The notes: a model not told the origin generated them from the letters alone. Shown: positions 42,573 through 51,545, numbered from the stretch's first letter. The stretch is DNA of 64,000 nucleotides from Armatimonadota bacterium (GCA_031081585.1 JAVHLY010000005.1:1-64000); one strand, 5' to 3'. Numbers and translations: made by a program.

Positions 42573-42725
42573 ATGCACAAGCGTACGTGGCGGAGCCGTG
42601 TCGTGTTCTTCATCGACAACATCGCGGCGAGCGGCCAGCGGATCCGACAGACCATCGGGGAAGGGGACGAGGGCCGGCGCCTGGCCCGGAAGGTGCTCGC
42701 GCAGCGCGAGGCCAAACGCGCCTAG
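42573..42725 (+). CDS. 50-aa basic protein of unknown function
   Basis: MHKRTWRSRVVFFIDNIAAS begins a 50-residue, strongly charged protein with a helical C-terminal half (GEGDEGRRLARKVLAQREAK). A strong ribosome binding site (GGGGAGGGGG, 4-5 nt) precedes the ATG, which is the best evidence that it is real. It is the last frame in the STAS/anti-sigma unit before a terminator. No known family is recognised; a regulatory or stress-protein role is a guess. Confidence 0.58.
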   Translation: MHKRTWRSRVVFFIDNIAASGQRIRQTIGEGDEGRRLARKVLAQREAKRA

Positions 42726-42864
42726 GGATCTCGAACCTGCCGCCTCGCGGACGGCGCGGTTCGGGGAGTTCGCAGAAGACTGGCTGCGCCGCGTGCACTC
42801 GGTGATTCCCTTAGAATGGCTGTAATTAAGCTGTAGTCAGGGCCTCCGGCGGGAAGGAAGCGTA

Positions 42865-42904
42865 ACGGGACGCGGTGCGAAACCCCGCGTCCCGTCTACA
42901 TTTT
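42865..42904 (+). terminator. intrinsic terminator
   Basis: Perfect 11-bp stem, ACGGGACGCGG (42865-42875) and CCGCGTCCCGT (42885-42895), with a 9-nt loop, followed by ctacatttt. It ends the rightward STAS/anti-sigma unit and abuts the leftward tRNA gene. Confidence 0.75.
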
Positions 42905-42908
42905 CGAG

Positions 42909-42983
42909 TGGTGGGCGCTGGAGGACTTGAACCTCCGACCTCCTCTGCGTCAGAGAGGCGCTCTACCTCTGAGCTAAGCGCCC
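42909..42983 (-). tRNA. tRNA-Val(GAC)
   Basis: Complete cloverleaf on the minus strand: acceptor GGGCGCT/AGCGCCC, D arm GCTC/GAGC, anticodon stem CCTCT/AGAGG with loop CTGACGC, T arm GGAGG-TTCAAGT-CCTCC, discriminator A and encoded CCA (42911-42909). The anticodon GAC (42951-42949) reads GUC and GUU valine codons, fitting this GC-rich genome. Confidence 0.95.
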
Positions 42984-42998
42984 GCGGCAGACACCCTC

Positions 42999-43004
42999 AG
43001 TATA
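42999..43004 (-). promoter_or_regulatory. probable tRNA-Val promoter (-10)
   Basis: TATACT on the minus strand, 16 bp upstream of the mature tRNA 5' end. No clear -35 is seen. Confidence 0.45.
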
Positions 43005-43061
43005 CCGGAGCTACACCGGGGAGGGAACCGAGCGCGGCCGGCGGGTCGGCCGCCCGGCGTC

Positions 43062-43577
43062 CTAGGACGCCTGCCCCGCCAGCGCCCGCAGGCGCAGCGT
43101 CACCGGCAGGGCCACGACGATCCCCACCACCGCCTGCACCACGTTGAAGGGCAGCTCGGTGAGGGCCGCCGTCAGGGCCGCGCTGCGCGTGTCCGCGAAG
43201 CCCAGGAACCGGAAGAAGACAGTCTGGGCCAGGAAGTAGCCCAGCACCATCCACGCCCCGCCCACGACGAGCCCCCGCAGGCGGCTCCCCAGCGTGGCGC
43301 CAGCCAGGCGGCCCACCAGGTACCCTTCCACCCCCTTGATGATCAGCGTGAAGAGGGCGTAGTGCTGGTACCCGGCGTGCAGGTCCGCCAGCGCCGACCC
43401 CAGGCCTCCGGCGAGCAGCCCCACCAGCGGGCCGAAGGCGATGGCCGCGATGTAGATGGCCACCTCGCCCAGGTTGAAGTAGCCCTTCGTCGCCGGGATG
43501 GGCATCACCGTGTACCGGGTGATGACGAAGACCAGGGCGATGAAGATCCCGGCGGCAGCCAGGTCACGCGTCCTCAC
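43062..43577 (-). CDS. ECF transporter S component
   Basis: 171-aa membrane protein with five or six helices, of the substrate-binding type of energy-coupling-factor importers. Features: TRDLAAAGIFIALVFVITRY at the N-terminus, KGYFNLGEVAIYIAAIAFGPLVGLLAGGLGSALADL and LIIKGVEGYLVGRLAG, the usual S-component pattern. A vitamin or cofactor substrate is likely, but which one cannot be read. GTG 43577 has GGAGGGAGGG upstream. The EcfA/EcfT module is not here. Confidence 0.85.
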   Translation of the reverse strand: MRTRDLAAAGIFIALVFVITRYTVMPIPATKGYFNLGEVAIYIAAIAFGPLVGLLAGGLGSALADLHAGYQHYALFTLIIKGVEGYLVGRLAGATLGSRLRGLVVGGAWMVLGYFLAQTVFFRFLGFADTRSAALTAALTELPFNVVQAVVGIVVALPVTLRLRALAGQAS

Positions 43578-43682
43578 AGGTCCCTCCCTCCTGCCAGGAG
43601 CGGGTGTCACGGCGGCCGGCCTCGCCGGCGGACGACCGCGCCGCCCCCACGCCAGGAAAACCGGCGGTGACGTGCAAACTAG

Positions 43683-43688
43683 ATTATA
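43683..43688 (-). promoter_or_regulatory. promoter (-10) of the ECF S gene
   Basis: TATAAT on the minus strand, in an AT-rich patch between divergent genes, 105 bp upstream of the GTG. The -35 is not convincing. The long leader may hold a regulatory RNA, although I could not match a known class. Confidence 0.55.
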
Positions 43689-43738
43689 GTCCCTGGTAGA
43701 CGGCGCAGGATGAACGCCCCGGAGGGGGGAGGGTGCCC

Positions 43739-44569
43739 ATGAGGAGAACTCCGCGAGGCATCGTGCTGGTGGCCCTGCTGGTGGCCGTGCTGGTCGCGGC
43801 CGGCTGCCAGCGGCAAGCGCAGCAGGCTCCGCCCGGCCAGGCCTCGCCGGCGGCAGGGCAGGTCCCCGACCTGGGCGGCCGGACGCTTCGCGTCGCCACC
43901 GACGCTACCTACCCGCCCTTCGAGATGCTCGACCCGAACAAGAACATCATCGGCTTCGACGTCGACCTGATCACCGAGATCTGCAAGCTGGCCAACTGCA
44001 AGCCCCAGATCCAGAGCGTGGCCTGGGAGGGCGTGCTGGCCGGCGTCCAGAAGGGCGACTTCGACGTGGCCATCTCCGGCATCACCATCACCGCGGAGCG
44101 GGACAAGACCGTCGACTTCACCCAGCCCTACATCGAGGTGGGGCAGCAGGTCCTGGTGCGCCAGGACGAGACGCGCATCCGCGGGGCCGAGGACCTGGCC
44201 GACAAGACGGTGGCCGTCCAGATCGGCACCACCAACGACGAGCTGGCCACCCAGATGCAGAAGGAGGGGAAGGTCAAGGAGGTCAAGCGCTACCGCACCT
44301 TCGACCTGGCGGTGCAGGCCCTGCTCAACCGGGACGTGGACGCGGTGATCATCGACAGCGTGGCCGCGCTCGGGTACATGGGGACCAACCCCGGGAAGCT
44401 GAAGACCGTCGGGGAGAAGCTGACGCGGGACCAGCTGGGGATCGTGGTGCGCGAGGGCAACACGGAGCTGCGCAACGCCTTCAACGCCGCGCTGGACCAG
44501 CTCAAGGCCAACGGCACCCTGGCCCAGCTCCAGAAGAAGTGGTTCGAGGAGTGGAAGCCCACGCAGTAG
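43739..44569 (+). CDS. polar amino acid ABC transporter substrate-binding lipoprotein
   Basis: 276-aa periplasmic binding protein of family 3. The signal peptide ends in a lipobox LVAAGCQ, so it is lipid-anchored at Cys21 or so. The family signature RVATDATYPPFEMLD and GFDVDLITEI, DVAISGITITAERDKTVDFTQPY and QIGTTND follow. ATG 43739 is used, with GGAGG 6 nt before. It lies 61 bp upstream of the cognate permease gene. No ATPase of this system is in the window. Confidence 0.94.
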   Translation: MRRTPRGIVLVALLVAVLVAAGCQRQAQQAPPGQASPAAGQVPDLGGRTLRVATDATYPPFEMLDPNKNIIGFDVDLITEICKLANCKPQIQSVAWEGVLAGVQKGDFDVAISGITITAERDKTVDFTQPYIEVGQQVLVRQDETRIRGAEDLADKTVAVQIGTTNDELATQMQKEGKVKEVKRYRTFDLAVQALLNRDVDAVIIDSVAALGYMGTNPGKLKTVGEKLTRDQLGIVVREGNTELRNAFNAALDQLKANGTLAQLQKKWFEEWKPTQ

Positions 44570-44630
44570 GGGAGGACGGCGGCGCCAGGGGACCGGGGGC
44601 AGCGCCCTCCCGGTCCCCTCGCCGCTCCTG

Positions 44631-45449
44631 GTGAGCCTGGGCCCGGTCGGGACCAGCGAGGCCCGCCGGGCGGGGACCGGGCGGCTCCTCCCCCTCCCGC
44701 TCGAGCGCCTCCCCTGGTGGGCCCTGGTGCTGGCCATCGGGGGGATCCTGGTGGCACTGCGCGTCGCCGGCTCCCCGGTCTACCGCGAGACCCTCGCCTT
44801 CCTGGCCGAGGGCGTCCTCCTGACGCTCTACCTCTCCCTGGCTTCCTACGCGCTGGCGCTGGTGGTCGGGCTCGTAGCCGGGCTGGCGCGGGTCTCGCGC
44901 AACCCCTGGCTGCACACGCCGGCGATCCTCTACATCGAGGTGGTGCGCGGGGTCCCGCTGCTGGTCTTCCTCCTCTACGTCGCCTTCGTGGCCACCCCGG
45001 CCATCGCCGACGCCACGGGGATGCGCTGGTGGCGCGACCCGGTGGTGCGGGCGGTGCTGGCGCTGGGGATCGGCTACGGGGCCTACCTGGCGGAGATCTA
45101 CCGGGCGGGCATCGAGGCCATCCCGCGGGGCCAGGTGGAGGCGGCCCGCTCGCTGGGGCTCAGCTACGGGCAGACGATGCGCTACGTCGTCCTGCCGCAG
45201 GCGCTGCGCATCATCCTGCCGCCACTGGGCAACGACTTCGTGGCCATGCTGAAGGACTCGTCGCTGGCCTCGGTGATCTCCGTGCAGGAGCTCACCTACT
45301 CGGGCAACCTGCTCAACGCGCGGACCTTCCGGGCCTTCGAGACCTACAACATGGTGGCGCTGCTCTACCTGCTCATGACGCTCGTGGGCTCGGCCGGCGT
45401 GCGGGCGCTGGAGCGCTGGGCCGGCCGGGGCGTGCGCCCCCACCCCTGA
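44631..45449 (+). CDS. polar amino acid ABC transporter permease
   Basis: 272-aa HisM/GlnP-type permease with five or six helices. The amino-acid-permease signature EVVRGVPLLVFLLYVAF and the EAA loop EAARSLGLSYGQTMRYVVLPQALRIILPPLGN are strong. GTG 44631. It pairs with the lipoprotein upstream. The next gene starts 3 bp after its stop but belongs to a different, peptide-type system. Confidence 0.93.
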   Translation: MSLGPVGTSEARRAGTGRLLPLPLERLPWWALVLAIGGILVALRVAGSPVYRETLAFLAEGVLLTLYLSLASYALALVVGLVAGLARVSRNPWLHTPAILYIEVVRGVPLLVFLLYVAFVATPAIADATGMRWWRDPVVRAVLALGIGYGAYLAEIYRAGIEAIPRGQVEAARSLGLSYGQTMRYVVLPQALRIILPPLGNDFVAMLKDSSLASVISVQELTYSGNLLNARTFRAFETYNMVALLYLLMTLVGSAGVRALERWAGRGVRPHP

Positions 45450-45452
45450 GCG

Positions 45453-46463
45453 GTGCTGCGCTACATCCTCACCCGCCTGGCCCTCACCCTGCCTATGCTG
45501 CTGGTGCTGCTCACGGTCGTCTTCGTCATCCTGCGGGTGTTGCCGGGCGACCCGTGCCTGGCGCTGCTGGGCGGGCGCAACGTCACCCTGGAGACCCTGG
45601 CACGGTGCCGCGCCCAGCTCGGGCTCGACCGCCCCCTGCCGGTGCAGTACCTGGACTACCTCGGCGACGTGGCCCGACTGGACTTCGGCACCTCCGTCCG
45701 CACCGGGCTCCCGGTGACCCAGGAGCTGCTGCTGCGCCTTCCGGCCACGCTGGAGCTGGCGGTCTTCGGCATGCTCGCCGCCACCGCCATCGGGGTGGGG
45801 ACGGGCCTCGTGGCCGCGGTCCGCCGCGACCGCCCCGCCGACCACCTGGTCCGCCTGTTCAACATCGCCTCCTTCGCCATGCCCGTCTTCTGGATCGGGC
45901 TCATGCTGCTGATGCTCTTCGCGGTGCGCTGGCGGGTGCTGCCGGCGGGGGGCCGCCTGGACCCGGTGGCCGCCGCCTTCTTCGAGCCGATCACCCACCT
46001 CTACACGGTGGACACGCTGCTGCGCGGGGACCTGCGCCTGTTTCTCGGCGCCCTGCGCCACCTGGTGCTCCCGACGCTCACGCTCGGGCTGGTCGTGTCG
46101 GGGTTCATCGGGCGGATGACCCGCACGAGCATGCTGGAGGTGCTGGAGCGCGAGTACGTCACCGTGGCCCGGGCCAAGGGGTTGCCCGAGCCGGTGGTGG
46201 TCCGCCGCCACGCCCTGCGCAACGCCCTCATCCCCATCGTCACGGTGGTGGGGCTCCAGTTCGCCCTGCTGATGGCCGGGGCCATCCTCACCGAGACGGT
46301 CTACTCCTGGCCCGGGGTGGCCCGCTACCTGCTGGAGGCGATCTCCTCGCGAGACTTCGCCGCCATCCAGGGCGCCGTGGTCTTCATCGCGCTGTTCATC
46401 TCGGCGGTCAACCTGGCGGTGGACGTCCTCTACGCCCGGGTGGACCCGCGCATCCGCTTCTGA
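45453..46463 (+). CDS. peptide ABC transporter permease (DppB-like)
   Basis: 336-aa permease of the DppB/OppB family: N-terminal RYILTRLALTLPMLLVLLTVVFVI and the EAA loop EREYVTVARAKGLPEPVVVRRHALRNALIPIV. Six helices are visible. Usually one of two permeases importing di- or oligopeptides, or nickel or sugars. GTG 45453 lies 3 bp after the previous stop. The stop overlaps the next ATG as TGATG. Confidence 0.94.
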   Translation: MLRYILTRLALTLPMLLVLLTVVFVILRVLPGDPCLALLGGRNVTLETLARCRAQLGLDRPLPVQYLDYLGDVARLDFGTSVRTGLPVTQELLLRLPATLELAVFGMLAATAIGVGTGLVAAVRRDRPADHLVRLFNIASFAMPVFWIGLMLLMLFAVRWRVLPAGGRLDPVAAAFFEPITHLYTVDTLLRGDLRLFLGALRHLVLPTLTLGLVVSGFIGRMTRTSMLEVLEREYVTVARAKGLPEPVVVRRHALRNALIPIVTVVGLQFALLMAGAILTETVYSWPGVARYLLEAISSRDFAAIQGAVVFIALFISAVNLAVDVLYARVDPRIRF

Positions 46464-47338
46464 TGCGCCGGGTCCGCCGCGCGCCGGTGCCCCCGGGCCG
46501 CCGCGTGCGCCACCCGGTCCGCCGCGGGTACCTGCTCGTGGGCGGCGCGGCCATCGTCGCCCTGGTGGTGCTGGTGACGCTGGCCGCCCCCGTCCTGGCC
46601 CCCTACGACCCCACGGCCCCGACGGGCGCGGACCGCCTCCAGCCCCCGTCGCCGGCCCACCCCATGGGGACGGACCAGCTGCAGCGCGACGTGCTGAGCC
46701 GGGTGCTGTACGGGGGGCGCGTCCCGCTCCTGGTGGCGGCGCTCTCGGTGGCCATCTCGCTGAGCGCGGGGACGGCGCTCGGGTGGGTGGCCGGGGCCGC
46801 CGGCGGCGGGCTGGATCGGGTCCTCTCCCTGGTGATGGACGCGATCTACTCCTTCCCCGCCCTCATCCTGGCCATCGCCATCGTGGCCATGCTGGGCCCG
46901 GGGCTGACCAACATGACGGCGGCCATCGCCTTCGTCTACGTCCCGGCCTACTTCCGGGTGGCGCGGGCGCAGGTGCTGGTGGTGCGGGAGCAGGAGTTCG
47001 TCGAGGCGGCGCGGGCGGTGGGGGCCTCCGGCAGCCGCGTGCTCCTGCGGCACATCGCCCCCAACACCCTGAGCGCGGTGATGACCGTCCCTTCCTTCAA
47101 CATCGCCGACGCCATCCTCACCGAAGCGGCGCTGGCCTTCCTGGGCTTCGGGCTGCCGCCTCCCACGCCGGACTGGGGCTTCGACATCCAGAACGGCCAG
47201 AAGTTCCTGCAGGCGGGCTACTGGTGGCTCATTACCTTCCCCGGCCTGATGATCATCCTCCTCTCCCTGGGGTTCGGGATGCTGGGGGAAGGGCTGGCCG
47301 ACCGGCTCAGCCCCCGCCGGCGCCGCGCCGTCGAGTAG
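46463..47338 (+). CDS. peptide ABC transporter permease (DppC-like)
   Basis: 291-aa permease of the DppC/OppC family with the N-terminal basic stretch, one helix (LVGGAAIVALVVLVTLAAPVLAPYDP), HPMGTDQLQRDVLSRVLYGGR and the EAA loop VEAARAVGASGSRVLLRHIAPNTLSAV. The ATG overlaps the stop of the previous gene. It should form a heterodimer with the DppB-like protein. ATPases (DppD/F) are not in the window. Confidence 0.94.
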   Translation: MRRVRRAPVPPGRRVRHPVRRGYLLVGGAAIVALVVLVTLAAPVLAPYDPTAPTGADRLQPPSPAHPMGTDQLQRDVLSRVLYGGRVPLLVAALSVAISLSAGTALGWVAGAAGGGLDRVLSLVMDAIYSFPALILAIAIVAMLGPGLTNMTAAIAFVYVPAYFRVARAQVLVVREQEFVEAARAVGASGSRVLLRHIAPNTLSAVMTVPSFNIADAILTEAALAFLGFGLPPPTPDWGFDIQNGQKFLQAGYWWLITFPGLMIILLSLGFGMLGEGLADRLSPRRRRAVE

Positions 47339-47418
47339 GTCGCTGCGCGGCAGGATGCCCCCTGCGCTACACTGAAATCGCTACCGGGAGAAGCGATCCC
47401 AACCACGGGGGGTGAGGC

Positions 47419-49002
47419 ATGACCGCATCACGCCTGTGTGCCGTCCTGCTGGTGGCGGGGCTCGTGGTCGTCCTGGGGGCGCCGGCGTCCCGGGCGCCCG
47501 CAGCCACGCCGCGCGACACGCTGGTCCTGGGAACCACCGACAAGATCACCGAGCTCTCTCCGGAGAACTCCTACGACTACTGGACCTGGCACGTCTTCGC
47601 GCAGGTCTCGGAGGCGCTCGTGCAGTTCAAACCCGGGACCACGGACATCGTGGGGCAGCTGGCGGAGTCCTGGCAGGTCTCCGATGACGGGCTCACCTAC
47701 ACCTTCAAGCTGCGCCGCGGGGTGACGTTCACCGACGGGACACCCTTCGACGCCGCGGCCGTGAAGTTCTCGCTGGAGCGCGCCCTCAAGCTGGACGGCC
47801 CCGAGGGCGGCGTCGGGCTGATCAAGAACATCCGCTTGCCCGTCGAGGTCGTCGACGCCACGACGGTGCGCATCCGGCTGCGCGAGCGGGACGCCACCTT
47901 CCTGGCGCGCATGACCCACGGGGTGGCGCCCGCCCACGTCTTCAGCCCCCGCTCCACCCCGGCCAACGAGTTCGCCAAGGGGCGCTTCGCCGGCACCGGA
48001 CCGTACCGGCTGGCCCAGTACGTGCCGGACCAGCGGACGGTCTACGAGGCCTACCGCGGCTACTGGGGCCCCGCCCCCAAGAGCCGTCGGGTCATCACCG
48101 TCTTCCTGGCCGACGCCTCGGCCCTGGCCGCCGCCGTCGAGTCGGGGCAGGTGGACGTCGGGTTCCGCACCTTCAACCCGGAGGACCTGCGGCGGCTGCA
48201 GCAGAGCCCCCGGGTGACCGTCATCCGCGGCCCCAGCCTCTCGGTGCGCTACATCGTCTTCAACGTCACGGTGAAACCCTTCGACGACGTCCGCGTCCGC
48301 CGCGCCGTGGCGCTGGCGCTGGACCGCGACCGCATCGTGCGCAACGTCTTCGGCGGCCTCAACACTGCGCTCTACAGCATGGTGCCGCCAGGGCTGTGGA
48401 GCCACGTGGAGGCCTTCCCGCGCCGCAACCTGGAGCAGGCCCGGGCGCTGCTGCGCGAGGCCGGCTACAGCTCCGGCCGCAAGCTCGCCCTCACCCTGTG
48501 GCTCACCCCGGTCCGCTACGGTAACACCGAGCCGGACGCGGGCGCGGTGGTGAAGCGGGCCATCGAGGAGACGGGCCTGGCCACGGTGGAGATCAAGACG
48601 CAGGAGTGGGCCACCTACACGAAGTCGATGGCCGCCGGGCAGTTCGGCATGTTCTTCCTGGGGTGGTTCCCGGACTTCGTCGACCCCGACAACTTCCTGG
48701 CCCCCTGGCTCATCGAGTCGCCGGAGAGCCTGGGCACCTTCCTCAACAAGGCCACCAGCGCGCGGGACAAGCAGTACGCGCAGCAGTTCCGCCAGCTCCT
48801 CACCGAGGCCAAGCAGACCACCGACCGGGCTCGGCGCACCCAGCTCTACCAGCAGACCCAGCGGCTGCTGGCCGAGTCGGCCATCCTGGTGCCGATGTGG
48901 ACGAACAACCTGCAGGCCTTCGCGGTCGCGCAGAAGAACGTCACCGGCATCCAGCTGAGCCCGGACATGCAGTTCCGCACCTGGACGATCGGCAAGCAGT
49001 AG
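47419..49002 (+). CDS. peptide ABC transporter substrate-binding protein
   Basis: 527-aa family 5 binding protein (DppA/OppA-like). The signal sequence ends near APAATPRD. Typical elements: TDKITELSPENSYDYWTWHV, LAESWQVSDDGLTYTFKLRRGVTFTDGTPFDAAAVKFSLERA, GTGPYRL and DVRVRRAVALALDRDRIV. ATG 47419 with GGGGGGTGAGG upstream. It is the last gene of the transporter operon, 80 bp after the DppC-like gene; a TACACT -10-like hexamer (47368-47373) suggests extra transcription. Confidence 0.95.
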   Translation: MTASRLCAVLLVAGLVVVLGAPASRAPAATPRDTLVLGTTDKITELSPENSYDYWTWHVFAQVSEALVQFKPGTTDIVGQLAESWQVSDDGLTYTFKLRRGVTFTDGTPFDAAAVKFSLERALKLDGPEGGVGLIKNIRLPVEVVDATTVRIRLRERDATFLARMTHGVAPAHVFSPRSTPANEFAKGRFAGTGPYRLAQYVPDQRTVYEAYRGYWGPAPKSRRVITVFLADASALAAAVESGQVDVGFRTFNPEDLRRLQQSPRVTVIRGPSLSVRYIVFNVTVKPFDDVRVRRAVALALDRDRIVRNVFGGLNTALYSMVPPGLWSHVEAFPRRNLEQARALLREAGYSSGRKLALTLWLTPVRYGNTEPDAGAVVKRAIEETGLATVEIKTQEWATYTKSMAAGQFGMFFLGWFPDFVDPDNFLAPWLIESPESLGTFLNKATSARDKQYAQQFRQLLTEAKQTTDRARRTQLYQQTQRLLAESAILVPMWTNNLQAFAVAQKNVTGIQLSPDMQFRTWTIGKQ

Positions 49003-49022
49003 GGGACGTCGCCCGTCGACTC

Positions 49023-49056
49023 GCGCAGGGCGCCGGGAGCTTCCGGCGCCCTGCGC
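49023..49056. terminator. strong GC-rich hairpin
   Basis: Perfect 14-bp inverted repeat, GCGCAGGGCGCCGG and its complement, with a 6-nt loop. It lies 20 bp after the binding-protein stop and is followed by ctctctctgg, not by a T run, so it may terminate weakly or protect the 3' end. The 149-bp gap to the next gene holds nothing else. Confidence 0.6.
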
Positions 49057-49151
49057 TCTCTCTGGCCGTCGCGAGCCGCGCCCGGCGGGCCCGCGGCCCC
49101 GGCCCCCGGCGGGAGGTCCGCGACGCGCCGCGGCGAGACGGAGCACCCGCA

Positions 49152-50159
49152 CTAGGGCTCGATCACCACCACCCCCTGGACGGCGTGGTCCTGGAAGCGC
49201 GCCGGCCAGGGGAGCTCGAGCGCCGTCCACCGCGCTCCCCCGTCGCGCGAGCGGAAGATCCCCCGGTTGTTGGCGGCGTAGACCACCCCGGGTGCCTGCG
49301 GGTGGGTGGCCAGCACCGTGATCGTGGTGCGGCGCGCCTCCGGCAGCCCCTCCCGGAGGAGCGCCCACGGGCCCTGGCCCTGCCACCGGTAGAGGTAGGT
49401 GGTCGCCCGCCCGGCCACGTACGCACTCCCCGGTCCCGCCGCCGCCGAGACCACCACGGTCTCGGGATCGCCCGGATCCGCGGCGACGCCGAAGAGGTAG
49501 CCGTGGCGCAGGCCCTCCTCGGGTGAACGCCACGACGCGCCGCCGTCCAGGCTCTCGAAGTAGCCGTCCCCCGCCGCGGAGTAGAGGCGGTCGGGCGCGT
49601 GGGGGTGGACGGCCAGCGTGTGGGTGTCGTAGGGCCCGCCGGGGACGCGGTCGTGCCAGGTCTCCCCGCCGTCGGCGGAGTGCACCAGGGCCCCGGCCTC
49701 GATGGCCACGTAGAGGCGCCCCGGCCGCGCCGGGTCGGGGGCGATCCAGCGGACGTGGTGGGTCTTCGGACGAGGCGGGAAGCTCCAGGTCCGGGCCGAG
49801 GGCAGGGCCACAAGCCCGCGCAGCTCCCGCCAGGTGACCCCGCCGTCGTCGGAGCGGAAGAGGCGGCTCGGCTCGGTGCCGGCGTACACGGGGCCGGGAC
49901 CGCCGTCGTGGGCCGGAGCCACCGCCACCGCGGTGACGTCGTCCAGTCCCGGGGCCGCCGCGCGTTCCCAGGTGCGGCCGCCGTCGGCGCTGCGCCACAG
50001 CCCCTCGGCGGTGGCTGCGTAGACCCGCACAGGATCCTGCGGGTCCGCCGCCACGCCCTGGACCGGCTGGCCGGTGAGGCGCTCCTCGACGGCCCACCCA
50101 GACCTCCCCTCCCGGACGACCACCACGGCGTCCTCCATCCCCAGGTAGAGGAGGGCCAT
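49152..50159 (-). CDS. Asp-box (BNR-repeat) beta-propeller protein
   Basis: 335-aa propeller with at least five Asp-box motifs of the S-x-D-G-G-x-x-W kind: RSADGGRTWE, RSDDGGVTWR, HSADGGETWH, ESLDGGASWR, RSRDGGARWT. The boxes fit sialidase/VPS10/plant photosystem-assembly-type propellers, but there are no sialidase catalytic residues. There is no signal peptide, which is unusual. It begins 4 nt after the stop of a hydroxyacid dehydrogenase and is probably co-transcribed with it. Function unknown. Confidence 0.85.
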   Translation of the reverse strand: MALLYLGMEDAVVVVREGRSGWAVEERLTGQPVQGVAADPQDPVRVYAATAEGLWRSADGGRTWERAAAPGLDDVTAVAVAPAHDGGPGPVYAGTEPSRLFRSDDGGVTWRELRGLVALPSARTWSFPPRPKTHHVRWIAPDPARPGRLYVAIEAGALVHSADGGETWHDRVPGGPYDTHTLAVHPHAPDRLYSAAGDGYFESLDGGASWRSPEEGLRHGYLFGVAADPGDPETVVVSAAAGPGSAYVAGRATTYLYRWQGQGPWALLREGLPEARRTTITVLATHPQAPGVVYAANNRGIFRSRDGGARWTALELPWPARFQDHAVQGVVVIEP

Positions 50160-50163
50160 CCCC

Positions 50164-51150
50164 CTACCGTCCTTCCAGGACCTCAGGGTTGACGGGATTG
50201 GGGGGCCGCCGCCCCTCCAGCACCGCCAGCAGGTTCTCCGCGGCCATGAGCGCCATCTGCGTGCGCGTCCGCACCGAGGCGCTGGCGATGTGCGGGGCGA
50301 CGGTGACGTTGTCGAGCGTGAGCAGCGGGTGGTCCGGGGGGACCGGCTCCACCTCGAAGACGTCCAGGGCCGCCGCCCAGATGACGCCGTCGCGCAGGGC
50401 CTCGTACAGCGCCATGGTGTCGACGATGGGCCCGCGGGCCGTGTTCACCAGCACCGCCGTCGGCTTCATCATCCGCAGCTGCTGGCGGCCGATGAGGTGG
50501 CGGGTCTCGGGAGTCAGCGGCGTGTGGATGCTGATGAAGTCGCTCTCGCGCAGCACCTCCTCCAGGGGGCGGAAGACGATGCCCATCTCCCGCTCCAGGT
50601 CCTCCCGGCGCACCACGTCGTAGTAGAGGACGCGCATGTCGAAGCCGCGGGCACGCCGGGCCACGGCGCTGCCGATCCGCCCCAGCCCGACGAGCCCCAG
50701 GGTGGCGCCGTGCACGTCCTGCCCCAGGAAGAGCATCGGCTGCCAGGAGCGCCACAGGTTGCTGCGGGTGTAGCGGTCGGCCTCGACCAGGCGCCGCGCC
50801 GCCGCCAGGATCATGGCCATGGCGAAGTCCGCCACGGTCTCGGTGAGGACCCCCGGGGTGTTCGTGACGACGACGCCGCGCCGCGTGGCCGCCGCCACGT
50901 CCACGTTGTCGAAGCCGACGGCATAGTTGGCCACCACACGCAGGCGGGGGGCGCGCGCGAGCAGCTCCTCGTCGATGCGGTCGGTGAGCAGGGCGAGCAG
51001 CCCGTCGACGTCGGCGACCTCGCGCAGCAGGACGTCGCGGGGCGGGGGGATCTCGTCCTGCTCCCACAGGCGCATCTCCGTCCGCTCCCGGATGAGGGCC
51101 AGGGCGGGCTCGGGGAGCGGCCGCGTGACGTAGACCTTGGGTCGGGCCAT
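50164..51150 (-). CDS. D-isomer 2-hydroxyacid dehydrogenase (glyoxylate/hydroxypyruvate reductase-like)
   Basis: 328-aa NAD(P)H-dependent dehydrogenase. Rossmann motif [22 protein letters not shown], catalytic Arg in [11 protein letters not shown], Glu in [11 protein letters not shown], His in [12 protein letters not shown]; the [24 protein letters not shown] segment points to glyoxylate reductase (GyaR-type). ATG 51150 has GGAGGAGG upstream. It lies divergent to an HTH gene. The propeller gene follows. Confidence 0.93.
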   Translation of the reverse strand: MARPKVYVTRPLPEPALALIRERTEMRLWEQDEIPPPRDVLLREVADVDGLLALLTDRIDEELLARAPRLRVVANYAVGFDNVDVAAATRRGVVVTNTPGVLTETVADFAMAMILAAARRLVEADRYTRSNLWRSWQPMLFLGQDVHGATLGLVGLGRIGSAVARRARGFDMRVLYYDVVRREDLEREMGIVFRPLEEVLRESDFISIHTPLTPETRHLIGRQQLRMMKPTAVLVNTARGPIVDTMALYEALRDGVIWAAALDVFEVEPVPPDHPLLTLDNVTVAPHIASASVRTRTQMALMAAENLLAVLEGRRPPNPVNPEVLEGR

Positions 51151-51347
51151 GGGACCTCCTCCGTGATGCCGGACGCGGTCTGGGGGCAGACCGCCCTCGA
51201 AGGGGGTTTTCACCCTCCACGCCGCCACCTCCCCCTCGCCGCCAAACACGCTCCCGGCGGCGGCCGCGGAAGGCTGTGACCGCAGTCACCGGCCGGGGAT
51301 GCGCCGCATCACTCCATCCTCGCCGCGGGCTCTGCCACCATGGCGGC

Positions 51348-51545
51348 ATGCGTCGCGAGCTGCCCGAGCTCCTCACGGTCCGGCAGGCGGCCGCCTACCT
51401 GCAGCTCCACCGCCTCACGGTGTACGCCTACGTCCGGCAGGGACGGCTTCCGGCCATCCGGCTGGGCCGGCCGGTGCGGATCCACCGGGACGATCTGGAC
51501 CGGCTGCTGGTCCCGGTGTGGGTCGGCTCACCGCCCGCGGGCGCC
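51348..51545 (+). CDS. excisionase-like helix-turn-helix DNA-binding domain (no early stop)
   Basis: MRRELPELLTVRQAAAYLQL starts a MerR/excisionase-type winged HTH: LTVYAYVRQGRLPAIRLGRPVRIHRDDLDRLL is its second half. The domain is complete in 60 residues. The frame does not stop but runs to 52676, opposite two other genes, with low-complexity His/Arg/Gly sequence that looks like a reverse-strand shadow. The original 3' end was probably lost when the adjacent permease remnant was joined. The end given here is that of the recognisable domain. Confidence 0.5.

Noticed and set aside
43577-43740. Known cofactor riboswitch upstream of the ECF S component
   Set aside because: I could not recognise the conserved cores of FMN, TPP, cobalamin or preQ1 riboswitches in the leader; a covariance search would be needed.
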